A stretch of DNA of 64,000 nucleotides, from the NCBI GenBank assembly GCA_945787715.1, contig CALZJE010000015.1, positions 1-64,000 of the forward strand. The letters run 5' to 3'. Positions 53,562 through 63,274 of this stretch are shown here, in pieces; the first letter of the stretch is position 1; each line of letters opens with the position of its first letter. Origin of the DNA: an uncultured Ectothiorhodospiraceae bacterium (GTDB lineage: Bacteria; Pseudomonadota; Gammaproteobacteria; S012-40). Below the pieces are notes generated by a model that did no database searches, had not been told where the DNA came from, and saw only the letters and a list, made by a program, of their open reading frames with translations. The position numbers were made by a program, and so were the translations under genes.

Positions 53562-54230
53562 ATGAAACAAAACGATCTGAAGATTGACTGGAACGATATC
53601 GATACCGTATTGCTCGACATGGACGGCACATTACTCGACCTTCACTACGATGACTACTTTTGGCAAGAATATCTCCCAAAACGCTATGGCGAAGTTAACC
53701 ATCTAAAAACCGAAGATGCCAAACGTGTTTTAGAACCAAAGTTCAAAGCAATGGAAGGCACACTTGAATGGTACTGCCTGGACTTTTGGAGCGACGAGTT
53801 ACAAATGAACATCCCCGAACTAAAAGCGGAAGTCAGTCATTTGATAGCAATACATGATGGCGTTATTCAATTTCTTGAATCGCTACAAAAGAGTAACAAA
53901 AAAGTCTTCCTAGTTACTAATGCCCACGAAAAGGTGTTGGAACTAAAAATGGAAACCACAAAACTCGCCCATATGTTCGATCAAATCATCAGCTCACACC
54001 AGTTCAACCTACCAAAGGAGAATCCTGAGTTCTGGCACAAACTGGTCGACAAACACTTTTTTGATCCGGAAAAAACACTGTTCATTGATGATAATCTTGA
54101 AGTACTACGCTCAGCTAAAGTATTTGGGATAAAACATTTAGTAACAATTAGAAAACCCTCCAGCCACAAACCTGCAAGGAATATTACGGAATTTCCTGCG
54201 TTAGGATCTTTTTTTGGAATTGAAGTTTGA
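53562..54230 (+). CDS. GMP/IMP nucleotidase, YrfG-like HAD hydrolase
   Basis: 222 residues. HAD motif I DMDGTLLDL near 19-27, motif II VTNA near 125, and motif III/IV FIDDNLEVLRSA near 180-191. The cap helix sequence FWQEYLPKRYGE resembles E. coli YrfG, which dephosphorylates GMP and IMP. Monocistronic. Confidence 0.9.
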   Translation: MKQNDLKIDWNDIDTVLLDMDGTLLDLHYDDYFWQEYLPKRYGEVNHLKTEDAKRVLEPKFKAMEGTLEWYCLDFWSDELQMNIPELKAEVSHLIAIHDGVIQFLESLQKSNKKVFLVTNAHEKVLELKMETTKLAHMFDQIISSHQFNLPKENPEFWHKLVDKHFFDPEKTLFIDDNLEVLRSAKVFGIKHLVTIRKPSSHKPARNITEFPALGSFFGIEV

Positions 54231-54347
54231 TAATTATTTTCAATAATGTTTCGGCGCTCCAATACCATGCCATCCGCTTTGTTAATAGACTTTGCCCTAA
54301 CAGCATCTACCCCAATGGCATCTATAATCCTAGAAAAAGCTGAGAGT

Positions 54348-54425
54348 CCTAGAAAAATCAGCTGGACGCGAGATTAAAGTACAAGTGATTGTGCGCTAAC
54401 TCGTGGATCAACTGATTTTCCCAGC
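54348..54425. repeat. Inverted-repeat element C (MITE-like)
   Basis: CCTAGAAAAATCAGCTGGA on the left; TGGATCAACTGATTTTCCC on the right, whose reverse complement matches with few changes. GGATCAACTG plus the downstream ATTCATTGAT resembles the right end of element B. A near-copy of the left end (CCTAGAAAAAGCTGAG) sits at 54329-54345. Remaining bases of the 54231-54692 gap show nothing else. Confidence 0.5.
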
Positions 54426-54692
54426 TTCATTCATTGATGAGTTTTATGTCTTTGTTAGGAAAATCAGGAGCATTTACCGAACAGATTCTTCTTAAGTTTG
54501 ACAAACTAATGAGAGACATATAAAAACCCAATTAGTTATTATTAATCTTCCCAAAAGTGATCAGCTGTGTACGATTACTGATATAACAATTGATAGTTAC
54601 AAGCTGGGATGCCGGATTAAGCAGCAAATAGAAGGCGATGTTTCGTTGTAGCAATTAAACTCAAAGAGGTTGAAGAAACGGTGTGATAAAAA

Positions 54693-54941
54693 CTACTTCT
54701 TCACCCACACACTCTTTTGTGTGGTGATATATAAATCCTCTACCTTTTCCCTTGCCCAAGGCATTTTCCGTAGGAATTTTAAGCTGGATTTCACGGAGGG
54801 GTCGCTATTGAAACACTTAATATCAATACGCTTACCCAACTCCTCCCAACCATAGTGCTCAACTAGGCTGTTAATGATTTGCTCCAGCGTCACTCCGTGT
54901 AGTGGATTCTTGTCTTTCTGTTCACTCATTAAGCAATTCAA
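54693..54941 (-). CDS. VF530-family (DUF2132) small protein
   Basis: 82 residues. Matches the VF530 family: [25 protein letters not shown] and [21 protein letters not shown] structure of a family member suggests DNA binding; biological role is not established. The annotated length is standard. Monocistronic. Confidence 0.92.
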   Translation of the reverse strand: MNCLMSEQKDKNPLHGVTLEQIINSLVEHYGWEELGKRIDIKCFNSDPSVKSSLKFLRKMPWAREKVEDLYITTQKSVWVKK

Positions 54942-55152
54942 TCCTTCTTACTGTCTTTATGCAGAGAGTAAATGCGCTTAGCACAGACATTCTAAAATAC
55001 CACGTTCATCTGTTTTTATCCTGCTTTTGTTAAACCTAGAAAAAACAGTACACATATTGCAGTGCATATCATTAATTTAAAAAATTAGATAACTAAGCCC
55101 CTTAAGTCTTATTAGCACAATATATAAACGAAAATAAACCGAGATAATAATC

Positions 55153-56415
55153 ATGCCTAAACTTTTCACTGAAGCAAAAAAAAGACTCCGTGAAGCAGCC
55201 GTTCACATGAAGTTTGATCCAGATGTTTTGGAGATGTTGAAATATCCCAAAGAAACACTGGCGGCTAGTTTATTAATACGAATGGATGATGGATCGCGAC
55301 GCTCTTTTAAGGCCTGGCGTTGTCGCTATAACGATACTCGTGGTCCTACTAAAGGCGGAATTCGTTTTTATCCGGCAGTAAATTTTGATGAAGTCATGAC
55401 GCTTGCGTTCTGGATGACTTTTAAATGTGCGGTAGTTAATTTACCGTTCGGTGGTGCAAAGGGTGGGGTGGCAGTAAATGCAAACGAACTTTCAAAAGCT
55501 GAATTGGAGAGACTCTCGCGCGCTTATGTGAAGGCTTTCAATAGTTTTATTGGTCCCGATCGAGATATTCCAGCGCCCGATATGTATACCAATGACATGG
55601 TCATGGGTTGGATGGCGGATGAATACAGTGCAATTGTCAATCAACCTAGCCCCGCAGTAATTACCGGCAAACCGCTAGCACTTGGCGGCTCATTAGGAAG
55701 AACCGATGCAACCGGGCGCGGTGGATATTTGGTGATTAAACATTTAGAACGAGATCTAAAAATTGAACCAGAAAATACTCGTGTCGTTATTCAAGGTTTT
55801 GGAAATGTGGGCTTCCATTGTGCCTGTTTGCTTCATGCAGATGGTTATAAAATATGCGGCCTCTCCGACTCGAAAATGGCCATTTACGATCCTGCTGGAA
55901 TGGACCCTCATGCAGTACATGAACATAAATCAAAAACAGGATCGCTCTCTGGCGCGCCCACTAATGGCCAGGCAAAAGAGATATCAAATGCTGAATTATT
56001 AGAATCTGATTGTGATCTGCTCATTCCTGCCGCATTGGAAAATCAAATCACTCATATAAATGCGGCTAACATCCAGGCACGTGTCATTTGCGAATTAGCA
56101 AATGGACCTATCACTCCTGCTGGTGACAGAATTTTAAACAAATCGGGAAAAATAGTAATCCCTGATATACTCGCAAACGCAGGCGGAGTTATTGTATCTT
56201 ACTTCGAGTGGGTGCAAAATAAGGCTGGCTACTATTGGACGCTGGACGATATTCACTCACGTTTGAAAGAGCGTATTGAGCCGGAAACAAGAACCGTGTG
56301 GAATATTAGCTTAGAAAAAAATATAGATATGCGTACTGCTGCGTATATCCATTCATTAGAAAGAATATGTACTGCTGTGACTGCGCATGGAACAAAAACT
56401 TTCTTTTCAACCTGA
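55153..56415 (+). CDS. Glutamate dehydrogenase
   Basis: 420-residue Glu/Leu/Phe/Val dehydrogenase. The substrate loop TRGPTKGGIRFYPAV, with PFGGAKGGV containing the catalytic Lys, is followed by the Rossmann core VVIQGFGNVGFHCAC. It resembles the hexameric small-subunit NAD-type (gluD/gdhA class); cofactor specificity cannot be settled by eye. No operon partner is evident. Confidence 0.9.
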   Translation: MPKLFTEAKKRLREAAVHMKFDPDVLEMLKYPKETLAASLLIRMDDGSRRSFKAWRCRYNDTRGPTKGGIRFYPAVNFDEVMTLAFWMTFKCAVVNLPFGGAKGGVAVNANELSKAELERLSRAYVKAFNSFIGPDRDIPAPDMYTNDMVMGWMADEYSAIVNQPSPAVITGKPLALGGSLGRTDATGRGGYLVIKHLERDLKIEPENTRVVIQGFGNVGFHCACLLHADGYKICGLSDSKMAIYDPAGMDPHAVHEHKSKTGSLSGAPTNGQAKEISNAELLESDCDLLIPAALENQITHINAANIQARVICELANGPITPAGDRILNKSGKIVIPDILANAGGVIVSYFEWVQNKAGYYWTLDDIHSRLKERIEPETRTVWNISLEKNIDMRTAAYIHSLERICTAVTAHGTKTFFST

Positions 56416-56463
56416 CAAGCTGGGATACAATAGTTTTCCGGCGCTAGAAATAGATAAACTCAA

Positions 56464-57009
56464 ATGATTAAAAAAATTACCTTAACCTTCGCCGGAATCT
56501 TCCTATTAGTTATAGTATTAGGCCTAACGCTACCTTCAAATTATGAAATCAGTCGTTCAGTCACTATCGACAGTCCTGCTGATAATGTACACGCCTATTT
56601 GAATAATCTTGAACAGTGGCCCAAGTGGGCACCTTGGCACAATACTGAAAACGAAGTAATAATCAAGCGTGGTAGAATTTCGAAAGGTGTTGGCGCTTCT
56701 CAAACATGGTCTGGAGAGGGCGGAACAGGTTCACTCGAAATCACCCAATCATCTCCACAATCGGGAATCGAATACCTACTCCGTTTTGGGGTAGATGAAC
56801 AAGACACAATGGGCAACTTTAAGTATCAACCAAACGACAAGCAAACAATCGTTACCTGGACAATGGCTGGTGAAATGTCTATGCCAGTCATTGGTCCCTA
56901 TGCCGTATTAATAATGGATACAATGGCAGGACCAACATTATCAATGGGACTAGATAAGCTGAAAGCTGTTGTAGAAGGGAAGGTTGAAACAAAAGTGGCA
57001 GCTGAATAA
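56464..57009 (+). CDS. SRPBCC-family (polyketide cyclase/START-like) protein
   Basis: 181 residues. N-terminal hydrophobic helix (about 5-22) as membrane anchor or signal, then an SRPBCC domain (about 28-165): SRSVTIDSPADNVHAYLNNL and WPKWAPWH are typical of this fold. Ligand unknown. Starts 49 bp after the glutamate dehydrogenase stop and may be cotranscribed. Confidence 0.85.
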   Translation: MIKKITLTFAGIFLLVIVLGLTLPSNYEISRSVTIDSPADNVHAYLNNLEQWPKWAPWHNTENEVIIKRGRISKGVGASQTWSGEGGTGSLEITQSSPQSGIEYLLRFGVDEQDTMGNFKYQPNDKQTIVTWTMAGEMSMPVIGPYAVLIMDTMAGPTLSMGLDKLKAVVEGKVETKVAAE

Positions 57010-57049
57010 GCTGCTATTTTGATCTTTAAGAGACTAAGCGCTGCCCTAG

Positions 57050-57220
57050 CTAGGCCCCCTTAATCAGTCCCATAAAACTCGCTAACATCATGGTTAAAAA
57101 TAATCCGGCGATGAAAAAAAGCCCAACTGCTAGTGATTCATAGCCAGCTTTTTTGGCTTTATATCCAGCAAATCCAAGTGCAGAAATTATCAGCAAACTT
57201 ATGACGACTACTCTAGCCAT
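57050..57220 (-). CDS. Two-helix micro-protein (56 residues)
   Basis: Helices at about 3-18 and 31-52, with KAKKAGYES between. A ribosome site (AAGGATC) precedes ATG. No family recognised; convergent with the SRPBCC gene. Confidence 0.6.
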   Translation of the reverse strand: MARVVVISLLIISALGFAGYKAKKAGYESLAVGLFFIAGLFLTMMLASFMGLIKGA

Positions 57221-57371
57221 GTTGATCCTTTAAATAAAAAGCGTCTAGCCCAAATAATACACTATTCATATTAAACGGCTAACACAGCTTCCGACAAGTA
57301 TTTTACAAATTGAATGAGAAATTTTTAGATGCGCCTTCAATATACTAAAGCAATATATCGCTAGGGCAAGA

Positions 57372-57518
57372 ATGAAAACTCGTGAATTGAAAGCCAGACT
57401 CGCAGTATTTCTGAATGCGCAGCCTGGCTCAATAACAGAATCGATCGTACCTATAAGGACTGACTTACCACTACAAAAGATTCGTCGACAGGTTCATAGT
57501 TGTTTTAGCTTACCTTAA
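57372..57518 (+). CDS. Possible small basic ORF (48 residues)
   Basis: ATG with AGGGCAAGA before it. Predicted product is basic with no motif. It overlaps the 3' end of the chemoreceptor gene by 14 bp and may be spurious or a remnant. Confidence 0.25.
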   Translation: MKTRELKARLAVFLNAQPGSITESIVPIRTDLPLQKIRRQVHSCFSLP

Positions 57519-58839
57519 AAAACCGCATAAGATCAGCCAGCGATCTCGACTCTTCGTCCATTGATTCACTTGCCGCTGCAGCTTCTTCAACCAATGCAGC
57601 GTTTTGTTGTGTCGCCTCATCCATTTGCGTGATCGCTTTATTCACTTCTTGAATACCCGTTGCTTGTTCATTTGACGCTGAGGCAATACTTGAGATAATT
57701 GTATTTACTGTTTTAATAGACCCAACAATCTCTGTAAGTGTTTCACCCGAGTCATTAACCAGTTGTGAACCCTCCTCAACTTTCTGCACACTATCTTTAA
57801 TAAGCGTTTTTATTTCTTTTGCTGCAGATGCACTACGTTGAGCGAGATTACGTACTTCACTTGCTACCACTGCAAATCCTCGCCCTTGCTCACCTGCACG
57901 AGCCGCTTCTACGGCCGCATTCAAAGCAAGTAAGTTAGTTTGAAAGGCAATTTCGTCAATAACACCAATAATATCTGCAATTTTTTTACTTGAAGAGTTA
58001 ATACCGTCCATTGCGCTGATAGCGTTATTAACAACCTCGCCACCTTTTTCCGCGGATTCACTTGCAGTTGCCGACAATTGATTAGCTTGTTGGGCGTTAT
58101 CTGCATTTTTCTTCACTGTGCTCGTTAGCTCATCTATTGACGCTGCTGTTTGCTCTATCGATGCTGCTTGCTCCTCGGTACGACTACTCAGATTCTCGTT
58201 ACCCTTGGCGATTTCACTTGCTGCATTCTGTATAGATGTCGAACCTGTGACGATTTGATTAACCATATTAAGAAGGTTTGAAATACAAGTATTAACTGCA
58301 TCACGCAGCACAGCAAACTCTCCTTGGAATTCACCTTGCATCTGTTCGGTTAAATTTCCGTCGGCCAAATTCTGCATAATACGTGAACTCTCGCGCAGCG
58401 GCACGGCTACCGCGTCGAGCATGTTGTTAATACCATCAGTGAGGCTCCGTACAAATCCCTCATAGCGCTGCGAATCGATATGTTGACTTAAATCACCCTG
58501 GATCGCAGCATCAATAAGCTGCTGAATTTGCAGAAGCGCATCTTTTTGTGCCGTAATATCAACAGCATATTTAACCACTTTAAACGGCTTACCATTAAGA
58601 TCCAGAATGGGATTATAAGAGGCTTGTATCCAAATCTCTTTTCCGTTGTTACCAATGCGTTTGTATTCACCAGCGTCGTATTCTCCACGGTTTAACTTTT
58701 CCCAAAATTGTTTATATTCCGCACTGCTAGCGTACTCCGGTTCGGCAAACATACTGTGGTGCTTACCTTGCACCTCTTCCAGGGTGTAACCCACGGTACT
58801 GAGAAAATTGTCGTTGGCAGTAATAATGGAACCATCCAT
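57505..58839 (-). CDS. Chemoreceptor C-terminal portion (PAS plus MCP), separated by frameshift
   Basis: 444 codons from the ATG used after the disruption. It holds the end of the last PAS domain ([21 protein letters not shown]), a HAMP-like/linker region ([20 protein letters not shown]) and the MCP signalling domain with the conserved hairpin [28 protein letters not shown]. It lacks a membrane helix. The reading frame is continuous with the upstream part once one 59-bp copy at 58801-58918 is removed. No CheB/CheR pentapeptide is visible. Confidence 0.88.
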   Translation of the reverse strand: MDGSIITANDNFLSTVGYTLEEVQGKHHSMFAEPEYASSAEYKQFWEKLNRGEYDAGEYKRIGNNGKEIWIQASYNPILDLNGKPFKVVKYAVDITAQKDALLQIQQLIDAAIQGDLSQHIDSQRYEGFVRSLTDGINNMLDAVAVPLRESSRIMQNLADGNLTEQMQGEFQGEFAVLRDAVNTCISNLLNMVNQIVTGSTSIQNAASEIAKGNENLSSRTEEQAASIEQTAASIDELTSTVKKNADNAQQANQLSATASESAEKGGEVVNNAISAMDGINSSSKKIADIIGVIDEIAFQTNLLALNAAVEAARAGEQGRGFAVVASEVRNLAQRSASAAKEIKTLIKDSVQKVEEGSQLVNDSGETLTEIVGSIKTVNTIISSIASASNEQATGIQEVNKAITQMDEATQQNAALVEEAAAASESMDEESRSLADLMRFFKVS

Positions 58840-58918
58840 GTTGAACTCAATTACCGCCTGAGAAAATTGTCGTTGGCAGTAATAATGGAACCATCCATGT
58901 TGAACTCAATTACCGCCT
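58801..58918. repeat. 59-bp tandem duplication breaking the chemoreceptor gene
   Basis: 58801-58859 and 58860-58918 are identical to the base. Both joins share CTGAGA. Because 59 is not a multiple of three, the extra copy shifts the frame. Removing one copy turns the two frames into a single 730-codon gene (2249 - 59 = 2190 bases). Origin may be slipped-strand duplication or an assembly artefact between similar PAS-coding copies. Confidence 0.9.
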
Positions 58919-59753
58919 GAGATTTTCCAATGGCGCTAATTTGACCCTGGAAGTCTGCATTCTGAAGTTTCTCAGCGGTAACGTCGGTCGCATATTTAAC
59001 CACTTTAAACGGCTTGCCGTTAAGATCCTGGATGGGATTATAAGACGCTTGAATCCAAATCTCTTTGCCGTTCTTACCGATGCGTTTATATTCAGCTGTC
59101 TCAAATTGCCCCTGATTGAGCTTTGCCCAAAATTGCTTATATTCAGCACTGTTAGCATACTCAGGTTCAGCAAACATACTGTGGTGTTTACCTTGCACCT
59201 CTTCCAGGGTGTAACCCATGGTACTGAGAAAATTGTCGTTGGCGGTAAGAATGGAACCATCCATGTTGAACTCAATTACCGCCTGTGACCGACCTATAGC
59301 TTCGATTTGACCCTGATAATCTACGTTTTGCGCATCCACCACACGTTGCTCTGTGACATCGTACCATTCAAGTGTGTTACCAATATATTCCCCATTTACA
59401 TCAATCTGTGAAGTCACATTAATATTGAAAGTGAGAGGACCCACCTGAATATCAGTTGAGTAGGGCAGATTAGCAGGATCGGACAATAGCTTACGCTGAT
59501 GTGCTGGGTCTTTGTGAAAAACGTCAATATTTACGCCGATTATCTTAGTCGCCACGAACTCAGGACACAATGTACGCAATGCTTCTTCGTGTTTTTGCAA
59601 TAATTCTTCAGTCGCTTTGTTGACATAAGTAACCGTGAGGTCTCGGTTTATCATCATAATTGCGGTCATTGTTCCGGCAACTGCAGAGCGAAGCCGAGAT
59701 AGCTCATTAAATTGTTCAGCATTAAGGCTCGGGTCTTGTAGTGTATTCGACAC
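58851..59753 (-). CDS. Chemoreceptor N-terminal portion (PAS domains), truncated by frameshift
   Basis: 300 residues with two complete PAS domains (about 20-135 and 150-265) and the start of a third. The second and third PAS units are near duplicates, both in protein (FNMDGSI[LI]TANDNFLS) and at DNA level. No membrane segment, so the intact protein would be a soluble sensory chemoreceptor. It reads into LRR then a stop caused by the 59-bp duplication. Confidence 0.86.
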   Translation of the reverse strand: MSNTLQDPSLNAEQFNELSRLRSAVAGTMTAIMMINRDLTVTYVNKATEELLQKHEEALRTLCPEFVATKIIGVNIDVFHKDPAHQRKLLSDPANLPYSTDIQVGPLTFNINVTSQIDVNGEYIGNTLEWYDVTEQRVVDAQNVDYQGQIEAIGRSQAVIEFNMDGSILTANDNFLSTMGYTLEEVQGKHHSMFAEPEYANSAEYKQFWAKLNQGQFETAEYKRIGKNGKEIWIQASYNPIQDLNGKPFKVVKYATDVTAEKLQNADFQGQISAIGKSQAVIEFNMDGSIITANDNFLRR

Positions 59754-60008
59754 TTTTATCTTCCTCAGAGTTTATGGACATCCAATCCTAGTGAAATCGA
59801 TTTTTCAGTGCTCATCGCAGGGCATTTGCATCGATGGCTCTATCGGAATTAGCGGATGTCTGTGACATTTTCTTAAGCAATCACAATGCTGAAGATTATC
59901 GTTAAACGTAGCTCAAAGAATTCAGCAGCTTACAGATATGATAATGCGGACTTGCTTGTAAAACTAATGCGGAAAATGTGGAGGAAAGGAATATTTTTGT
60001 AAAAAATA

Positions 60009-60103
60009 TGAGCTGGGAAAATCAACTGAGTGTATCAATAGGCTAAGCTCATATATACGCGGAAATCAGTATGTACATCCTAACTTGAATTTTCCCAAGC
60101 TCA
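60009..60103. repeat. Inverted-repeat element D (MITE-like)
   Basis: TGAGCTGGGAAAATCAACTGA at the left matches the reverse complement of the right end, TGAGCTTGGGAAAATTCAAGTT. The word GGGAAAATCA links it to element C in inverse orientation, and the GAGCT tips link it to A. Interior carries no coding sequence. Together with a strong hairpin at 60145 it fills most of the 59754-60324 gap. Confidence 0.55.
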
Positions 60104-60144
60104 ATAATATGCAATTACGATAAAAGAGTTACTGACTTAGCCAC

Positions 60145-60177
60145 AAGCTGAATCGACCAATACGGTCAATTCAGCTT
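60145..60177. other. Strong hairpin in the chemoreceptor-DUF4340 gap
   Basis: AAGCTGAAT pairs with ATTCAGCTT and an inner GACC with GGTC around five bases, with one mismatch. No gene ends immediately at it. It could be an attenuator, a bidirectional terminator or part of a mobile element. Confidence 0.4.
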
Positions 60178-60243
60178 ATTTCATTCTATGAATTAATCAA
60201 TTTTATATCGTTAGCGGATTATGCACCGTACTGACAACCAAAA

Positions 60244-60263
60244 GGGAGAACTTCAGTTCTTCC
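60244..60263 (-). terminator. Terminator of the DUF4340-GldG operon
   Basis: GGGAGAAC-TTCA-GTTCTTCC (one G-T pair), followed on the minus strand by TTTTGG, about 60 bp after the stop at 60325. Fits a rho-independent terminator. Confidence 0.6.
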
Positions 60264-60324
60264 TATTAACTTCAAAAGCTGGTTGGACACGAAGGTGTGA
60301 GTCCGAGCAGCAGGAAATTCAGTT

Positions 60325-61377
60325 TTAATTTTTCTCTTCTTCGGTACTTTTCTCCACCAGGTCATTCATGTTTTTTAACATCCCTTCAGCTTTAAAGCTC
60401 GGAAGTTGATAAACCCAAAGCGCAAAAGCATTATTTAGCCCTTGAGCCTCAGCTTCAGCCGTACTTTCTTTATTAGTCGATTTCGCATCAAACCAGATGT
60501 AGTCTTTATCATCTTTTTTTGCGAGTTTTACGCTTATCAACAAATCATCGAAAGTTTTGAAATCGACTTTGCTTATCGTTTTTTCATCGACATCAAATTT
60601 TCCACGCACTACCACATCGTCAAACGTCAAATTCTTCAAACTGTTTGCGATATTATTCAACGCAGCTGTTGATTTAACAACGGTAGCTTTAGGTTGATCT
60701 TCAATAGTGTAGTTCGTGTCAGTACTTTCATTTTTTGAAATACTTAAACTTGTGTTATCGGCATGCTTAATAACAACAGATTGAATACGTGAATTATCGA
60801 TGTTAATCACAGCTTTATTTAACCAATCCACCAAAGTACTAGGAACACGAATAGAACCACTCACTAACCAGCTGGTTTCATCATTTTCCTTGCGGACATA
60901 AACTGCAGATTTTCCACCTGGGCCACTCGCTTGTTTCTCTTTTCCAATGATGATGGAATAGAGGAGATTATCCGCTTTATCTAAAAGCCTGATCTGTTTC
61001 GATGGCTCATCCCCTGGCTCGCCAACACCCTGCACACCAATACGACCATAACTTTCTGGTCGAGATGTTTTGGATTCTATTGTTTCCATATCTGCAAGCG
61101 ATACGAGCAACGTTTTAACTTTGGAAAAATCAGCTGGATAACCTGATTTTTCTTCCACCACCCAGTCAGATTCTTTTTTAAGCAAAGTCACCGTTAATGC
61201 GTCGTCTTGAACAACAACACGACTCACATCGTTTATCTTTCCAGATAATCCAGATAAATATTCTTGACCAAACTCCTGATCAACAACTTCTTTCTTTTGC
61301 TCGTTAAATAGATAAACAGCACCACCACCAATCAAAATCGTCAGTAGCAATATGAGGATTAATTTATTCGCTTTCAT
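60325..61377 (-). CDS. DUF4340 domain-containing protein
   Basis: 350 residues. N-terminal membrane helix (about 6-24), then DUF4340 repeats of beta-rich sequence (VSRVVVQDDALTVTLLKKE, SIRVPSTLVDWLNKAVINI). Proteins of this family occur in operons with GldG-like and ABC permease genes. Function not established. Last gene of the operon, overlapping none (9-bp gap to the gene above). Confidence 0.87.
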   Translation of the reverse strand: MKANKLILILLLTILIGGGAVYLFNEQKKEVVDQEFGQEYLSGLSGKINDVSRVVVQDDALTVTLLKKESDWVVEEKSGYPADFSKVKTLLVSLADMETIESKTSRPESYGRIGVQGVGEPGDEPSKQIRLLDKADNLLYSIIIGKEKQASGPGGKSAVYVRKENDETSWLVSGSIRVPSTLVDWLNKAVINIDNSRIQSVVIKHADNTSLSISKNESTDTNYTIEDQPKATVVKSTAALNNIANSLKNLTFDDVVVRGKFDVDEKTISKVDFKTFDDLLISVKLAKKDDKDYIWFDAKSTNKESTAEAEAQGLNNAFALWVYQLPSFKAEGMLKNMNDLVEKSTEEEKN

Positions 61378-61386
61378 TTTACTTCC

Positions 61387-63273
61387 TTACGCAGCTGTTC
61401 TTTTTAAACGTTTTGCCCGCACTGTCACTATTGCAATAGCAAACAGAATAATCACCAGTGGCATTAAGCCGATATTGACTACTTTTAGTGTTGTGCCTAG
61501 GCTTTCAACACTCTTGATCAACTCGTGCTGAACGTTCCGCAACTCTTTACGGGTTTGTACCTTCTCCTCACGAAATTTAGCAATTTCCCGGCGTTGCTCG
61601 GCAGTTAGAATCGTGCTGCTATTTCCATCTTGTTTGCGCTGTAGTTCTGCAATTTTTCGCTCTGTATCGCGAAGCTTATCTTGCAGTTCTTTTTCTTTAT
61701 CTTGAAAACGTTTTTCAGCATCACGTTTTAACTCCTGAACTTTCTCAAACGGTCGCGCCGATTTACTACGGCTACGCAAACTGATCAGATCATTGCTACC
61801 ACTAAGATTCTCTATAGAGTTCAAGATAAAGACATCATTATTGGATAAAGGCATTGCAATGCGATTGCCAAAAAAGTTTTGCACTTGTACCCAGAACTTA
61901 TCCTGAAGCATATCCGTATCAGCAATTAAGATAATATTAGCCGCTTGCTCAGCCTCTTTGAGGCCATCTTTAGTCGTATCCCCATCCTTCAAACCATCAG
62001 GAAATGCGGACTTGAGATTACCACTTACTCGCGCTGCAAGGACCAATTTCTCACCGCCCGCTTTATAATTGCGCAGCAAATTCATTGGATTTGCACCAAA
62101 TTGAAATTGTGAACTCGCAATCTCCATGGCTTCAACACTGGTCTCTATCAATGGCGTTACTTCCACATCAAATCCATCCAGCTTTTTAATATGACCCGCG
62201 GTAGCAAAGTTCATTTTCTCCAGATCTCGGGTGATAAAATCGTTAGCATTGAAGTTATCTTTCTCCATTGCTAACCATGCCACATAATCAACCGGCTGAG
62301 CACGACGTCCCATTTGTGCCTGCACACGTTGTGCGTGTAAACGATCGCCTGCAATTTTTCCATCAACCACTTCAACACCCCAAGCACTGAGCAATTTGCT
62401 CAAGTCAGAGTTACGAGGCGCTTGCATGGCAGCCATCGGATTTTGTGGATCTTGCGCCGGTTCATCAGCTTCTGAAAATGGATCAACAAACGCGATCAAA
62501 CGACCACCACGCATCACAAACTGATCAATCGCGAAGAGTGTTTTCTCTGATAGACCTTTTGGATGAGCCAGCATTAACACATCAACATCACTAGGAATAT
62601 CTTCAATCGTAGCTTCCAAATTCTTCAATTCAAACGACTGGCGAAGCTGATTCAATATATACCAATCTTCCGGCCCACCTTGACGTTGCATAAAAGGATT
62701 TGCCGCAGCAACTTCCATGGGCAATCCACTAATCAACCCAATGATTCTTTGTTTAGGATTTGCGAGTTTGTAAACCAAGCGTGTGATGTCATATTCCAAT
62801 GATTCTTCCTTATCCGGCTGGATAAAAGCAATCACTTCTTCATCATCTGTTGAGTTAGTGCCAACCAACCCAAAATACGCCTGATTACCTGAGTTATCAA
62901 TCGGTACACCTTGCAAACCATATTGCACAGCCTGATCTTCTATTTCAGAAAATGGCTCGGGATCGGCAACAATCAATTTAAGATTGCCATTAGAGAGTGA
63001 GACATATTCATCTAATAGATCTCGAACACGCTGGCCGTAGTTTTTAATACCCGGTACGTTATTAAAAAATTTCTCAGAAAAGAAAAAACGCAAGGTTACA
63101 GATTCTTCTAAATTACCCAAAATATTCTCTGTACCACTTGATAGCGTATAGAGTTGATTATCTGTCATATCTATACGGCTTGATTTGAACACCAAACTCG
63201 CTGCCATATTGATGACTATCAATAACGCTGCGGCTGTCACCAATCCTGTTGTCGATAATAATTTTCTATTCAT
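61387..63273 (-). CDS. GldG-like ABC-transporter-associated protein
   Basis: 628 residues. A membrane helix near the N-terminus (about 11-30) and one near the C-terminus (about 595-618). The large middle part is the GldG/ABC-auxiliary domain (NLEESVTLRFFFSEKF, LLDEYVSLSNGNLKLIVADPEP) followed by a coiled coil (about 520-590). The family is linked to gliding in Bacteroidetes and to lipid or exopolymer export elsewhere; here substrate is unknown. Operon with DUF4340 and the permease. Confidence 0.87.
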   Translation of the reverse strand: MNRKLLSTTGLVTAAALLIVINMAASLVFKSSRIDMTDNQLYTLSSGTENILGNLEESVTLRFFFSEKFFNNVPGIKNYGQRVRDLLDEYVSLSNGNLKLIVADPEPFSEIEDQAVQYGLQGVPIDNSGNQAYFGLVGTNSTDDEEVIAFIQPDKEESLEYDITRLVYKLANPKQRIIGLISGLPMEVAAANPFMQRQGGPEDWYILNQLRQSFELKNLEATIEDIPSDVDVLMLAHPKGLSEKTLFAIDQFVMRGGRLIAFVDPFSEADEPAQDPQNPMAAMQAPRNSDLSKLLSAWGVEVVDGKIAGDRLHAQRVQAQMGRRAQPVDYVAWLAMEKDNFNANDFITRDLEKMNFATAGHIKKLDGFDVEVTPLIETSVEAMEIASSQFQFGANPMNLLRNYKAGGEKLVLAARVSGNLKSAFPDGLKDGDTTKDGLKEAEQAANIILIADTDMLQDKFWVQVQNFFGNRIAMPLSNNDVFILNSIENLSGSNDLISLRSRSKSARPFEKVQELKRDAEKRFQDKEKELQDKLRDTERKIAELQRKQDGNSSTILTAEQRREIAKFREEKVQTRKELRNVQHELIKSVESLGTTLKVVNIGLMPLVIILFAIAIVTVRAKRLKRTAA

Positions 63274-63274
63274 G

